Assembly: GCF_900185645.1 (NCBI RefSeq)
Contig: NZ_FYAM01000024.1
Coordinates: 354,251 to 418,250, forward strand
Direction: 5' to 3'
DNA from: Clostridium sp. BSD9I1
GTDB taxonomy: Bacteria; Bacillota; Clostridia; Clostridiales; Clostridiaceae
DNA length: 64,000 bases
Made by a program: the position numbers and the translations under genes. The notes below the pieces were generated by a model. The model did no database searches. It saw only the letters and a program-made list of their open reading frames with translations, and was not told the origin of the DNA. This document shows, piece by piece, positions 33,932-41,474 of the stretch. Within the stretch, counting starts at the first letter, position 1, and every line of letters starts with the position of its first letter.

Positions 33932-34414
33932 TTATTGAATAAATATATTAAAATCTTTTAACTCCTCAATAAATTCATCGAAGCTTAATACACTGGTATT
34001 TCCTAATATAATTCTAGCACCCCGTTGTATTTTCTTATCATCAGTAACTAAAACATATTCCTTATCATTACAAATACATATAAGCTCATAATCATTTTTA
34101 GAGAGTTTATTTTCATTTATATAATATATATTTTTTTTATAATCATATCTAATATCTGCATTGGCGATCAAATTCTCTTTTATATTACAGCTACTTGCTT
34201 CTATTATGTGATCTAGTAATTTTATAAACTTATTTGTAAGTACAGGTACTCCATTAAATTCTTTAAACTCCTTTGTTGAAAGCTCCCCTGCTATATGTTT
34301 AGAAATTTTAAAATCAACGTTTTCTGTACTTTTTATTGCATCTATTACTTCGGGGCATTTCTTCCAAAGCTTTATAATTATATTTGCATCTAATAAATAT
34401 TTTTTATCTTCCAT
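33932..34414 (-). CDS. PIN-domain-like protein (DUF4411 type)
   Basis: The 160-residue protein has the acidic residues of a PIN ribonuclease in order: Asp in KYLLDANIIIKLW, Glu in KHIAGELSTKEF, Asp in LSKNDYELICICND and Asp in VLVTDDKKIQRGA. PIN domains of this size are usually VapC-like toxins, yet no antitoxin gene lies on either side. Only 26 bases separate its ATG from the end of composite repeat copy B, so any promoter must lie in or beyond that repeat. AGGGAGA precedes the ATG. Confidence 0.7.
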   Translation of the reverse strand: MEDKKYLLDANIIIKLWKKCPEVIDAIKSTENVDFKISKHIAGELSTKEFKEFNGVPVLTNKFIKLLDHIIEASSCNIKENLIANADIRYDYKKNIYYINENKLSKNDYELICICNDKEYVLVTDDKKIQRGARIILGNTSVLSFDEFIEELKDFNIFIQ

Positions 34415-34440
34415 ATTACTATCTCCCTATAGAAATATTC

Positions 34441-35133
34441 CGACGGTTTTTAATCTTAAATCTTCCGTATGGGTTCTGTATTTAAGAAAGCGTTCACTGC
34501 ACAAAGAATCTCTAATATCTCTCGATTTAAATCACCTAAACTTTCTAAACTCGCCGTAGCTCAGACAGTAGAAAGTTCTTTACGGTGTTTTAAATTGAGA
34601 GATAAAGAGCTTCTAATTGCTTGTTCAATGCTTTCTACAATGCAGAACTCATACTAAATTTAACATTAAAAATGTCTTCATTCACACTGACTGAAGGAAG
34701 GAATTTCGTTTTTACGAAATTCTTTTAAATTGACACTTACCAAAGGGCTGGTAAGCCCGAAGACCGATAGGTCGTAAGATATTAAGTATAAGTTCCTGTA
34801 ACGTTAAGGACTGCCGTCCTAAAAGATCTTTATGCGTTAATTCATAAAATATCTTAGAAATTCAGTTAGCTGAATTTCTTCCTTCAGTAGTTCACATGAA
34901 GAACTTTTTAATGCTCTGGGAGTATAGAATTTTCATCGTAGAAGACATTGAATAAGACTTAGAACAGCTTTATTTATAAATTTAAAATACCGTTAAGAGC
35001 CGTCTACTGTTTGAGCGATGGCGAGTTTAGGCGGTTTAGGTATTTTAAATTTATAAATATTAGCGGTTCTCGGCGAAATGAACGCCTTCCTAGATGAAAA
35101 TTCTATGCAACCCAGAGCATTAAAAACGTCGCA
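34441..35133 (+). repeat. Composite structured repeat, copy B (full; type I - linker - type II)
   Basis: Type I module 34441-34676 has arms AACTTTCTA/TAGAAAGTT at the tip and TAATCTTAAAT...ATTTAACATTA at the base. The linker 34677-34898 carries hairpins GGAATTTCG/CGAAATTC, GGGCT-GGTA-AGCCC, GACC-GATA-GGTC, AGGAC-TGCC-GTCCT and AGAAATTCAG/CTGAATTTCT. Type II module 34899-35133 has outer arms TATAGAATTTTCATC/GATGAAAATTCTAT, a pairing different in sequence from copy A. It lies between the 5' end of the PIN gene and the 3' end of the next leftward gene. No coding frame is credible. Confidence 0.92.
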
Positions 35134-35183
35134 ATTTCCTTTTAATATTAATTTGCCCTATGCAAATAAAAATATTAAAAAAC

Positions 35184-36098
35184 TTATATTTCATGGCTAA
35201 CATTGGTATAAACTTTTCCCATATAGTCTTCTACTATTACTTCTATCTTTTCTCTGCTATGTTCATTAGAATCTGTGTCATACTCAATGTTACCTTCATA
35301 ATGTATTTCTTCTAGTTTTATTTCTTCTGGCATTCCAATGGGTTTTCTGTAAGAGGTACTTTTATCCTTTATGCTTCCATTTTCTAATATTTTATTTTCG
35401 TTTTTCAATTGATCATTACTATAAACTTTTACTGTTATATTTTTTATTTTAAGTTTATTCCCATCAATTTCCGAAGCACCTCTCTCAAAGCTTAAATCAT
35501 ATCTGTTCGAAATATCTACAGCAAATTTCAAATCTACCTGTCCCTTTGAAAATGTCTTAGTATTAGGCATAGCATTTATATTAATTCTTTTGTCGAATTT
35601 ATCTAAAAACGGTATATATTCAAGTTTCTCATTGATTATATTTTTATTATTTTTAGCAACTACTTTAAACTGATAATTGTTTAAATAAGGAATGGTTAAT
35701 GTACATGCATAATTTAAATTTCCTAAATCCTGAGCTTTAACCTCATTCCACTTAACCACATTTTGAGTCTCTCCTTCCACTGCCCCATAGAAAAGATAAA
35801 CCGTGTAGTCATTGCTAAGCTCGCGTAAACTCCATTTAAAATCGATCTTTACCTCTTTCAGATCCTTACTTAAACTAAGGACATTATGCTCTGCATTATA
35901 TATCCACTTTTTTTGTTCATAAAACTCATTAAGAGTTCTTGAAACATTAGAGCTAATGTCATTTATTCTATTATCTAAGTGTGATGTGGTATTTCGTATT
36001 GAGTTAATTTCATTTTTAATATAAGACACATCAAAAAATAATTTTACATTTAATATAAAAATTAATATTATAATACCGTAGAATATTCTTTTTTTCAT
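35184..36098 (-). CDS. Membrane-anchored protein of unknown function
   Basis: The 304-residue product has one N-terminal membrane helix (about 4-22), a coiled-coil-like stretch (about 25-60, SIRNTTSHLDNRINDISSNV), and a beta-rich extracellular part with ELSNDYTVYLFYGAVEGETQ and two similar Tyr/Lys-rich segments. I do not recognise a family. The C-terminal part (IEVIVEDYMGKVYTNV) looks like an Ig-like sandwich, only by strand alternation. GAGGGGA is before the ATG. Function unknown; probably on the outer face of the membrane. Confidence 0.65.
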   Translation of the reverse strand: MKKRIFYGIIILIFILNVKLFFDVSYIKNEINSIRNTTSHLDNRINDISSNVSRTLNEFYEQKKWIYNAEHNVLSLSKDLKEVKIDFKWSLRELSNDYTVYLFYGAVEGETQNVVKWNEVKAQDLGNLNYACTLTIPYLNNYQFKVVAKNNKNIINEKLEYIPFLDKFDKRININAMPNTKTFSKGQVDLKFAVDISNRYDLSFERGASEIDGNKLKIKNITVKVYSNDQLKNENKILENGSIKDKSTSYRKPIGMPEEIKLEEIHYEGNIEYDTDSNEHSREKIEVIVEDYMGKVYTNVSHEI

Positions 36099-36263
36099 TT
36101 ATACATCCCCTCTTTAATTTATAAACACTAATAATTAATTACAATTTATATATAAACCTCTACAAATCCAATGACTTACACTCCAAAAAATTACATGATT
36201 AATAATTTTAAAATTACGCACAATAAATTGCGGTTAGATTTTATAAATTGGAGGTAATTAATT

Positions 36264-36476
36264 ATGAGAAAACTTTCTGAAGCAGAAGTATTATCTTTAA
36301 CATCCATGCTTAAAATGGAGAAAGATGGTTTAGCAGTCTCAAAAGCTATGCAGGGTTTAATATCCGATAAAGAATTAAAACAACAAGCTGAAGCAGGCAT
36401 ATTAGCAACAGAAGGCAGAATAAAAGGGATTCAACAATTTATCAACGAAAATAATATAATACAGGAGGTACAGTAA
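36264..36476 (+). CDS. Small helical protein paired with CotF-like coat protein
   Basis: This 70-residue, mainly helical protein (LSEAEVLSLTSMLKMEKDGL and LKQQAEAGILATEGRIKGI) resembles the N-terminal half of CotF-type spore coat proteins. GGAGG is 8 bases before the ATG. Its stop is 1 base before the start of the next coat-like gene, so both are made together. A split CotF (two genes instead of one) is common in clostridia. Spore location is inferred from family and neighbour. Confidence 0.72.
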   Translation: MRKLSEAEVLSLTSMLKMEKDGLAVSKAMQGLISDKELKQQAEAGILATEGRIKGIQQFINENNIIQEVQ

Positions 36477-36477
36477 T

Positions 36478-36777
36478 ATGACTTTATTAAGTAATATAGT
36501 TCAAAATACTACAGATATTAATGATGAAGTTATATCTCATGATATGTTAGCTGGATCAACAGGACTCGCTAATGCATATCTTAATGCAGCTTTAACAAGT
36601 GCTACTCCAGAACTTAGAGCAATGTATTCATCATCTTTAAGTCAGGTGATTGCCGGCCACTCTGGAGGCTTAGAACTTGCAATAAATCGTGGTTGGGAAA
36701 ATCCTTATATTTCTCCTAATCAGCAGCTATCTGATAGTTATAAAAAATCTCAAGCAATGATTAATCAAAATCAGTAA
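36478..36777 (+). CDS. CotF-like spore coat protein
   Basis: The 99-residue protein contains HDMLAGSTGLANAYLNAALT and SATPELRAMYSSSLSQVIAG, a helical pair like the C-terminal part of CotF family coat proteins, and ends in a Tyr/Gln/Asn-rich tail (ENPYISPNQQLSDSYKKSQA) as coat proteins often do. AGGAGGT is 8 bases before the ATG, inside the previous gene. Expression in the mother cell is expected from the family, though no sigma-E or sigma-K promoter was convincing by eye. Confidence 0.8.
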   Translation: MTLLSNIVQNTTDINDEVISHDMLAGSTGLANAYLNAALTSATPELRAMYSSSLSQVIAGHSGGLELAINRGWENPYISPNQQLSDSYKKSQAMINQNQ

Positions 36778-36789
36778 AAAATCTTATTA

Positions 36790-36893
36790 TGTGTTAGGCC
36801 AAAGGTGCTAGGTACTAGTATTAGATGAAACTTTGCCCAGCAAAGTTTCTACATTTTCTAACACATTGTACTTAACACCTATTGCCTAAAACA
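36790..36893. repeat. Palindromic intergenic repeat / terminator
   Basis: Nested arms GTGTTAG...CTAACAC, TTAGGC...GCCTAA, and an inner GAAACTTTGC-CCA-GCAAAGTTTC form a cruciform-like unit. The tip is a near-perfect hairpin between two convergent genes. The GGTGCTAGGTACTAG portion recurs near 24780, 39928 and 62910. Confidence 0.6.
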
Positions 36894-36904
36894 TGTCTGT
36901 AATT

Positions 36905-37582
36905 TTATTTAAACTTACATTTTACTATATAAACATAATCATTTTTTAAAAGCCTTTCAATTGCTTTGTTTTTAATGACTTCATTATCTGCATTAATCTC
37001 ATCAATAGAAATGCTTGACATACTATTTCCTTCAGTTCCAGCAATAGCTGCTAAAATTATCTCTTTTTCAGTAAGTATTTCACTTTTTTGGATACTTGAC
37101 CAAGTTAGCCCTCGAATGCTTTCAGAAACTTTAATATTAGTGCTTCCTTTTCCACCACCATTATTAGATGATGCAGAAAATGTCCATTTTTCTTCAGATT
37201 TGTTTCCCATAATTTTTTGGGTTGAAAAAATCATTTTGATATTTTCTTCCTTCGGCAATTGAATATCGTTTTTTAATCCAAAAGACTTATTTTTAAAACT
37301 TCCCTTTTCATAATAATCCACCCAAAGTTCTAAAGAACCTATCCTTTTATCTTTAATATTAGCATCAAATATAAAATATTTATCTATATCTAATCCTTGA
37401 AGTAATTGCTTTTCTCTATCCGTAAGTTTTGTTTCTACAATTTCTCCGCTGCTTTTAACTATATCAGTCTTATTTTCTTTACCTGTATCATTACTATTAC
37501 AGCCTTGAAAATATAAAGTAAACATTAAAATTACTGCTAGACTTAAGACTTTAACAATCCTTAGATAACCCTTTTCTTTCAT
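36905..37582 (-). CDS. Putative lipoprotein of unknown function
   Basis: The 225-residue protein has a lipoprotein signal ending LYFQGC, so Cys28 would be acylated, then a polar mature part (NSNDTGKENKTDIVKSSGEI). The remainder contains LDIDKYFIFDANIKDKRIGS, LELWVDYYEKGSF and a C-terminal helical EKEIILAAIAGTEGNSMSSI. I do not recognise a family. It stands alone, with a GGGAGG site before the ATG at 37582. Confidence 0.72.
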   Translation of the reverse strand: MKEKGYLRIVKVLSLAVILMFTLYFQGCNSNDTGKENKTDIVKSSGEIVETKLTDREKQLLQGLDIDKYFIFDANIKDKRIGSLELWVDYYEKGSFKNKSFGLKNDIQLPKEENIKMIFSTQKIMGNKSEEKWTFSASSNNGGGKGSTNIKVSESIRGLTWSSIQKSEILTEKEIILAAIAGTEGNSMSSISIDEINADNEVIKNKAIERLLKNDYVYIVKCKFK

Positions 37583-37616
37583 TAATACCTCCCTTTTATG
37601 TAATCTCTATTCTCCA

Positions 37617-37735
37617 ATCGCTGAAGATTAGAGATTAGTAACTAGTGATTCCTAATAAAACTATGATATAATTTACTTAATGGTGCATACTAGCTTCCTA
37701 ATATCTAGCACCTTACTCCTATTTCAAGGACGGTG
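37617..37735. repeat. CTAG-rich palindromic debris before the GIY-YIG gene
   Basis: Segments such as GATTAGAGATTAGTAACTAG and ATACTAGCTTCC...ATCTAGCACC resemble the palindromes at 33811, 36790 and 42714. It holds TATGATATAATTT, which may contain a -10 box for the next gene. Confidence 0.35.
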
Positions 37736-37744
37736 GACTAGCTT

Positions 37745-37993
37745 ATGTGTTATGTTTACATATTAGAATGTGGTGATAAAACTTTGTATACCGGTTGGAC
37801 AAATGATTTAAATAAAAGAATAAAAACTCATTCTAGTGGCAAAGGTGCAAAATATACTAGATGCAGACTTCCCATAAAACTTGTGTATTTCGAAGAATAC
37901 GACGATAAAATTTCTGCTCAAAAGAGAGAATATGCCATAAAGCAATTGTCTAGAACTCAAAAATTAAACCTAATAAATAGAATCTATATTTAA
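37745..37993 (+). CDS. GIY-YIG nuclease-domain protein (UPF0213)
   Basis: This 82-residue protein is a stand-alone GIY-YIG domain: CYVYILECGDKTLYTGWTND holds the first motif in its YVY...YTG variant, followed by the Arg in LNKRIKTHSSGKGAKYTRCR, then LVYFEEYDDKISAQKREYAI with the catalytic Glu. Members of UPF0213 are small putative DNA nucleases of unknown role. GGTGG upstream is a modest ribosome site. Confidence 0.88.
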   Translation: MCYVYILECGDKTLYTGWTNDLNKRIKTHSSGKGAKYTRCRLPIKLVYFEEYDDKISAQKREYAIKQLSRTQKLNLINRIYI

Positions 37994-38042
37994 TATTTCA
38001 ATTGTCTTGTATTAAATCCCTTCAACACTTCATTATTTTTAT

Positions 38043-38615
38043 TTAGATTTTAGATTTTAGATCCTCATACTTAAAGCATTCCACTATATGATCATTAATT
38101 ATTCCCATGGCTTGCAAATATGAATATACTATAGTTGGTCCCAAAAACTTAAATCCCCTCTTCTTTAAATCCTTACTTATTGTTTCTGATAATTCATTTT
38201 TAGATGGAATCTGAGATTCTCTTTCCCAAGAATTAACTATAGGTTTATTATCAACAAAATTCCATATATATTTGCTAAAACTTCCAAACTCCTTTTGAAC
38301 CTCAATAAATTTCTCAGCATTATTTATAGAAGCTCTAATCTTTTTTTCATTTCTTATTATTCCATAGTACCTTAATAACTCCTGAATCCTTTCTTCATCA
38401 TACTCAGCCACTAAATTAACGTTAAAATTATCGTATACCTTTTTATAATTTTCTCTTTTTCTTAAAATTGTAATCCAACTTAGACCTGCTTGAGCAGATT
38501 CCAATACTAAAAATTCAAAGTGCTTATTATCATTGAATTCACGAACTCCCCATTCTTCATCATGATATTTTATATAAAGCTCATCCTCGCCACACCACGA
38601 ACATCTCTTTTTCAT
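38043..38615 (-). CDS. tag: DNA-3-methyladenine glycosylase I
   Basis: Tag removes 3-methyladenine from alkylated DNA. The 190-residue protein has the family opening RCSWCGEDELYIKYHDEEWG, including the zinc-binding Cys and His, then LVLESAQAGLSWITILRKRE with the catalytic Glu and Trp, and a C-terminal KFLGPTIVYSYLQAMGIIND HVEC-like ending (IINDHIVECFKY). The length is normal. It is transcribed alone with GGAGG before the ATG. Confidence 0.95.
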   Translation of the reverse strand: MKKRCSWCGEDELYIKYHDEEWGVREFNDNKHFEFLVLESAQAGLSWITILRKRENYKKVYDNFNVNLVAEYDEERIQELLRYYGIIRNEKKIRASINNAEKFIEVQKEFGSFSKYIWNFVDNKPIVNSWERESQIPSKNELSETISKDLKKRGFKFLGPTIVYSYLQAMGIINDHIVECFKYEDLKSKI

Positions 38616-38739
38616 AATTCTTCACCTCCAATAAACGTTATATTTTTTATCTTACTCACAAATCTACCTTGATATTAAATTTAAAATTACATTTTATTAT
38701 AATAACATCAAATATTGATAACTTATCAATAACTTACAA

Positions 38740-38769
38740 CTAATACTTTGATTAATACTTCCCATACTA
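38740..38769 (+). promoter_or_regulatory. Candidate sigma-G-type promoter for ytfIJ
   Basis: CTAATA (38740-38745) and CATACTA (38763-38769) are 17 bases apart. CATACTA matches the sigma-G -10 element, and the -35 half is 4 of 6. The start codon is 116 bases downstream. The pair of genes is forespore-linked in Bacillus, which fits. Confidence 0.45.
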
Positions 38770-38780
38770 TATATAAAAGC

Positions 38781-38807
38781 ATAATTAATCAATTATGCTT
38801 TCAAATT
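38781..38807. other. Inverted repeat in the ytfI leader
   Basis: AAAGCATAATT and AATTATGCTTT are perfect arms around AATC. It lies between the candidate promoter and the gene and is not followed by a T tract. Confidence 0.5.
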
Positions 38808-38885
38808 GATATGTATTGGCTTATAACAAAATTATAATTTTCTATAGGCCATGCATGCTTCTTATAGTAAACGGAGATGTTGTCT

Positions 38886-39443
38886 ATGTATATACTTTCA
38901 AGCTTGATACTTGTACTTGTGTTTTTATCTTTGATACTTGCAGCATTATTAATTGCCGTACCTTTAAAAGTTTCATTTGCATTTACTTCTCAGGAGTATA
39001 CAAATTTCAATCTAATTACAACATGGTTAAAACCATTATTAAAATTAGTTATAGTTAAAACTGATGAACAAATGTTTTACACACTATATTTACTTAATAA
39101 AAAAGTTTTAACTAAAAATCTTACAAATAAAACACTTAATCATGCTAAAGGTTATATTGAAAAAATACAACTTACACGTAATTTAAAACCTCATTCCATT
39201 GATATTGAAGCTTCTTATGGGTTTAAGGACCCTTCTGTCACTGGAATGGTTAGCGGTGCTATTAATTTGGCATCAACTTACCTTGGTATAAATGTTATAT
39301 ACAATAATCCTGATTTTAATATGGATTACGACTACTTCAATATAACGGGTACAGCTCAAGTAAGTGCAATTTCAATAATAACTATGTTTTTTAAATTAAG
39401 AAAATTAAATTTAGCAATGCAGCCTTTGAATGCTAATAAATAA
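38886..39443 (+). CDS. DUF2953 protein, YtfI-like
   Basis: The 185-residue protein has an N-terminal membrane segment (about 3-28), then a soluble part with KGYIEKIQLTRNLKPHSIDI, EASYGFKDPSVTGMVSGAIN and PDFNMDYDYFNITGTAQVSA, which is the DUF2953 pattern. In Bacillus the DUF2953 gene ytfI precedes ytfJ, as here. I place the start at ATG 38886 (MYILSSL), 9 bases after GGAG; the ATG at 38877 abuts it. It probably acts in the forespore membrane; molecular function is unknown. Confidence 0.82.
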   Translation: MYILSSLILVLVFLSLILAALLIAVPLKVSFAFTSQEYTNFNLITTWLKPLLKLVIVKTDEQMFYTLYLLNKKVLTKNLTNKTLNHAKGYIEKIQLTRNLKPHSIDIEASYGFKDPSVTGMVSGAINLASTYLGINVIYNNPDFNMDYDYFNITGTAQVSAISIITMFFKLRKLNLAMQPLNANK

Positions 39444-39457
39444 AGGGAGGTTTTTTT

Positions 39458-39925
39458 ATGAATGATACTACAAACTTTTCACAAAATCTAGGTACATTAT
39501 TTTCAGACCTTCACAATTTTGTAGATACAGATTCAGTTTTAGGTAAACCACTATCTGTAGGAGATAAAACTTTAGTTCCTGTAATGTCTGTTACACTTGG
39601 TTATGGAAATACTGGCATGTCAACAAAAATGCAAGCAGTAAATAGTACTAACGCTTCTAATGGTGTTGGTTTAGGTGCTAGAGTTTCTACAAGCTCAGTT
39701 ATAGTTATAGATAAGGATAATGTATCAATGCTTCCTGTAAACGAAAAAAGTACTATGGGACAAATGATGGATAAAATTCCTCAGGCACTATCAACTTTAG
39801 GCCAGAACATGATGCAACCTGGTATGAATCAAAGTCAGGGCCAAAGTCAATCACAAAGTAGTCAAAATTCTACCCAAAACAAACAACAAAATAGCTCTAG
39901 TAGCTCATCAGGAAGTATGTCCTAA
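39458..39925 (+). CDS. ytfJ: Sporulation protein YtfJ (GerW family)
   Basis: The 155-residue protein shows the GerW/YtfJ fold pattern: LGKPLSVGDKTLVPVMSVTL, GYGNTGMSTKMQ, and GVGLGARVSTSSVIVIDKDN, and ends in a Gln/Ser-rich tail (QSQSSQNSTQNKQQNSSSSS). GerW is needed in Bacillus for germination through some receptors. AGGGAGG is 8 bases before the ATG and the gene is 14 bases after ytfI, so they form an operon. The Ser/Gln tail is longer than in many family members. Confidence 0.9.
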   Translation: MNDTTNFSQNLGTLFSDLHNFVDTDSVLGKPLSVGDKTLVPVMSVTLGYGNTGMSTKMQAVNSTNASNGVGLGARVSTSSVIVIDKDNVSMLPVNEKSTMGQMMDKIPQALSTLGQNMMQPGMNQSQGQSQSQSSQNSTQNKQQNSSSSSSGSMS

Positions 39926-39976
39926 TAGGTGCTAGGAAGATTTTAAATTAGTGATACCTTGTATAAATATACTTAA

Positions 39977-40012
39977 TGGAAACTTCTCATTGCTGAAGTT
40001 TCCATTTTCCTT
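39977..40012. terminator. Terminator between convergent genes
   Basis: TGGAAACTTC pairs with GAAGTTTCCA across TCATTGCT and is followed by TTTTCCTT. It sits within another CTAG-type palindromic region (39926-40035). Confidence 0.75.
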
Positions 40013-40036
40013 AGTACTTTACTCCTAATGCCTAAC

Positions 40037-40375
40037 TTACTCCCATTCTTTCCAGACTTCTGGTTCATAGCCTATAGTTGATTGCTTACCATTTCTTACT
40101 ATTGGTGTTTTATAAAGCTTTGGATTATTTAAAAGTATTTCTTCTTTAACACTATTGTTTCTTATATTTTGAAGATTTGACTTTTCATATTCCTTAGATT
40201 CTTTATTTATTAAATTTGAAAGTCCTACTGCTGCTTTAACGCTTTCAAGTTCTCTTTTACTTAATGCTTTTATTGTCAAATCTATAAATTGATAATTAAC
40301 TTTTCTTTCTTTGAAGTATCTTTCTGCTTTTTTTGTATCAAAACACTTCTTAGTTCCATAAATTTGAATGTTCAT
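40037..40375 (-). CDS. ArsC/Spx-family thioredoxin-fold protein
   Basis: This 112-residue protein has the ArsC-family thioredoxin fold with a single active cysteine in YGTKKCFDTKKAERYF (Cys11, CxxT), then KVNYQFIDLTIKALSKRELE and a cis-Pro region NPKLYKTPIVRNGKQSTIGY. It lacks the second Spx cysteine and the RNA-polymerase-binding pattern, so it is closer to YffB/ArsC-like proteins of unknown substrate than to arsenate reductase proper. It is downstream of an ACT-domain gene. Confidence 0.82.
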   Translation of the reverse strand: MNIQIYGTKKCFDTKKAERYFKERKVNYQFIDLTIKALSKRELESVKAAVGLSNLINKESKEYEKSNLQNIRNNSVKEEILLNNPKLYKTPIVRNGKQSTIGYEPEVWKEWE

Positions 40376-40463
40376 TTAGAAATTTCTCCTTTGTACTAGT
40401 TTGTAAATAATAACTTTGCTATATATTTAAGTGATAACTTATTTATTATATTTAAAATATGTT

Positions 40464-40853
40464 TTATTTAATTACCTTATATTCATTACTCAATAATACA
40501 CTTATTGCATTTTCAATATGCTCTTCCTTAACTAAAATATAATCTGTGTCATAGGTTGAAATAGCAAATATACTTATACCTTCCTTAGCTAGCAAACTGC
40601 TGATTTTAGAAAGTATACCTATGAGTGAAAAATCTAACGGTCCCTCGATTTTTAAGGCTTTCCATTCCCCTTCACACTTTATATTACTTGGGATATTTTC
40701 TTCATTACATACAATTGATAATTCATCTGCTGTTTTAGTTATTGAAAAAAATTCACCCTTTGTTCCCCAACTTGGAATAGCTTCATTAGTATCTAATCTA
40801 CATACCCCAAACTTATCTTTTAATAAGCTAAGTGTTAACTTATTTTCTATCAT
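40464..40853 (-). CDS. ACT-domain protein (CASTOR-like tandem ACT)
   Basis: The 129-residue protein has two ACT-like halves: FGVCRLDTNEAIPSWGTKGE, EFFSITKTADELSIVCNEEN then IEGPLDFSLIGILSKISSLL with AKEGISIFAISTYDTDYILV, the second being a typical ACT amino-acid-binding unit of the ACT_7/CASTOR type. It probably binds an amino acid and regulates something, but no partner is evident. It follows an acetyltransferase gene by 15 bases. Confidence 0.82.
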   Translation of the reverse strand: MIENKLTLSLLKDKFGVCRLDTNEAIPSWGTKGEFFSITKTADELSIVCNEENIPSNIKCEGEWKALKIEGPLDFSLIGILSKISSLLAKEGISIFAISTYDTDYILVKEEHIENAISVLLSNEYKVIK

Positions 40854-40868
40854 TATTTTAATCTCCTT

Positions 40869-41306
40869 TTAAATTTGCTGTTTTAGAATTTCCATAAACC
40901 TTTCTGGATTATCTAATTTATTAAAACCAATTTTCTTATAAAATTCATGAGCATCTTTAGTTACAAGTAAGAATCTTTTTAATCCTTGTAACTCGGGATG
41001 CCCTACAATAAATTCAAGCATTGTTTTGCCAATGCCATTTCCTCTATAGTTTTCATCCATATAAACATCACACAAATAGGCAAATGTTATATAATCAGTT
41101 ACTACTCTTGCAAATCCAATTTGAGTATCATTATGAAGAACTGAAATACATAGAGAATTTTTTATAGATTTCTCAATAGCATCCCTTTCTCTATCTTTCG
41201 CCCAATATGTTTTCGATAAAAAAATACAAACCTTATTAATATCAACTTTGTCCTTATCCGTAGTTATTATAAAATCATCTTTTTTATAACTAATTATATT
41301 TTCCAT
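40869..41306 (-). CDS. GNAT family acetyltransferase
   Basis: The 145-residue GNAT protein has DTQIGFARVVTDYITFAYLC, the acetyl-CoA loop VYMDENYRGNGIGKTMLEFI (R-G-N-G-I-G) and RFLLVTKDAHEFYKKIGF. The substrate is unknown; the shape is that of small-molecule acetyltransferases. ATG 41306 (MENIISYK) follows GGGGGGAAATGAT; a longer in-frame start (41342) lacks a site. Confidence 0.85.
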   Translation of the reverse strand: MENIISYKKDDFIITTDKDKVDINKVCIFLSKTYWAKDRERDAIEKSIKNSLCISVLHNDTQIGFARVVTDYITFAYLCDVYMDENYRGNGIGKTMLEFIVGHPELQGLKRFLLVTKDAHEFYKKIGFNKLDNPERFMEILKQQI

Positions 41307-41436
41307 ATCATTTCCCCCCAAGCATTTATATCTCGTTAACAAATTTATGAAATATTTTATTATATATGAAAATTATAGAATATAAATTTATATATTTCCA
41401 CTATAAGCATAAACTACGACTATAATTTATGATAAA

Positions 41437-41462
41437 ATAAAAGGAAATTGTGACGTTTTTAA
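41437..41462 (+). repeat. Possible end remnant of the composite repeat
   Basis: AAAAGGAAATTGTGACGTTT and following TTTAA closely match the outer end of copy B on the other strand (GGAAATTGCGACGTTTTTAA). It is directly fused to the ribosome site of the next gene. It may be coincidence because the segment is short and AT-rich. Confidence 0.35.
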
Positions 41463-41474
41463 GGAGTGATACTA

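Noticed and set aside
40037..40375. Arsenate reductase in an arsenic operon
   Set aside because: Only the ArsC fold and one cysteine are present, and there are no ars genes nearby.
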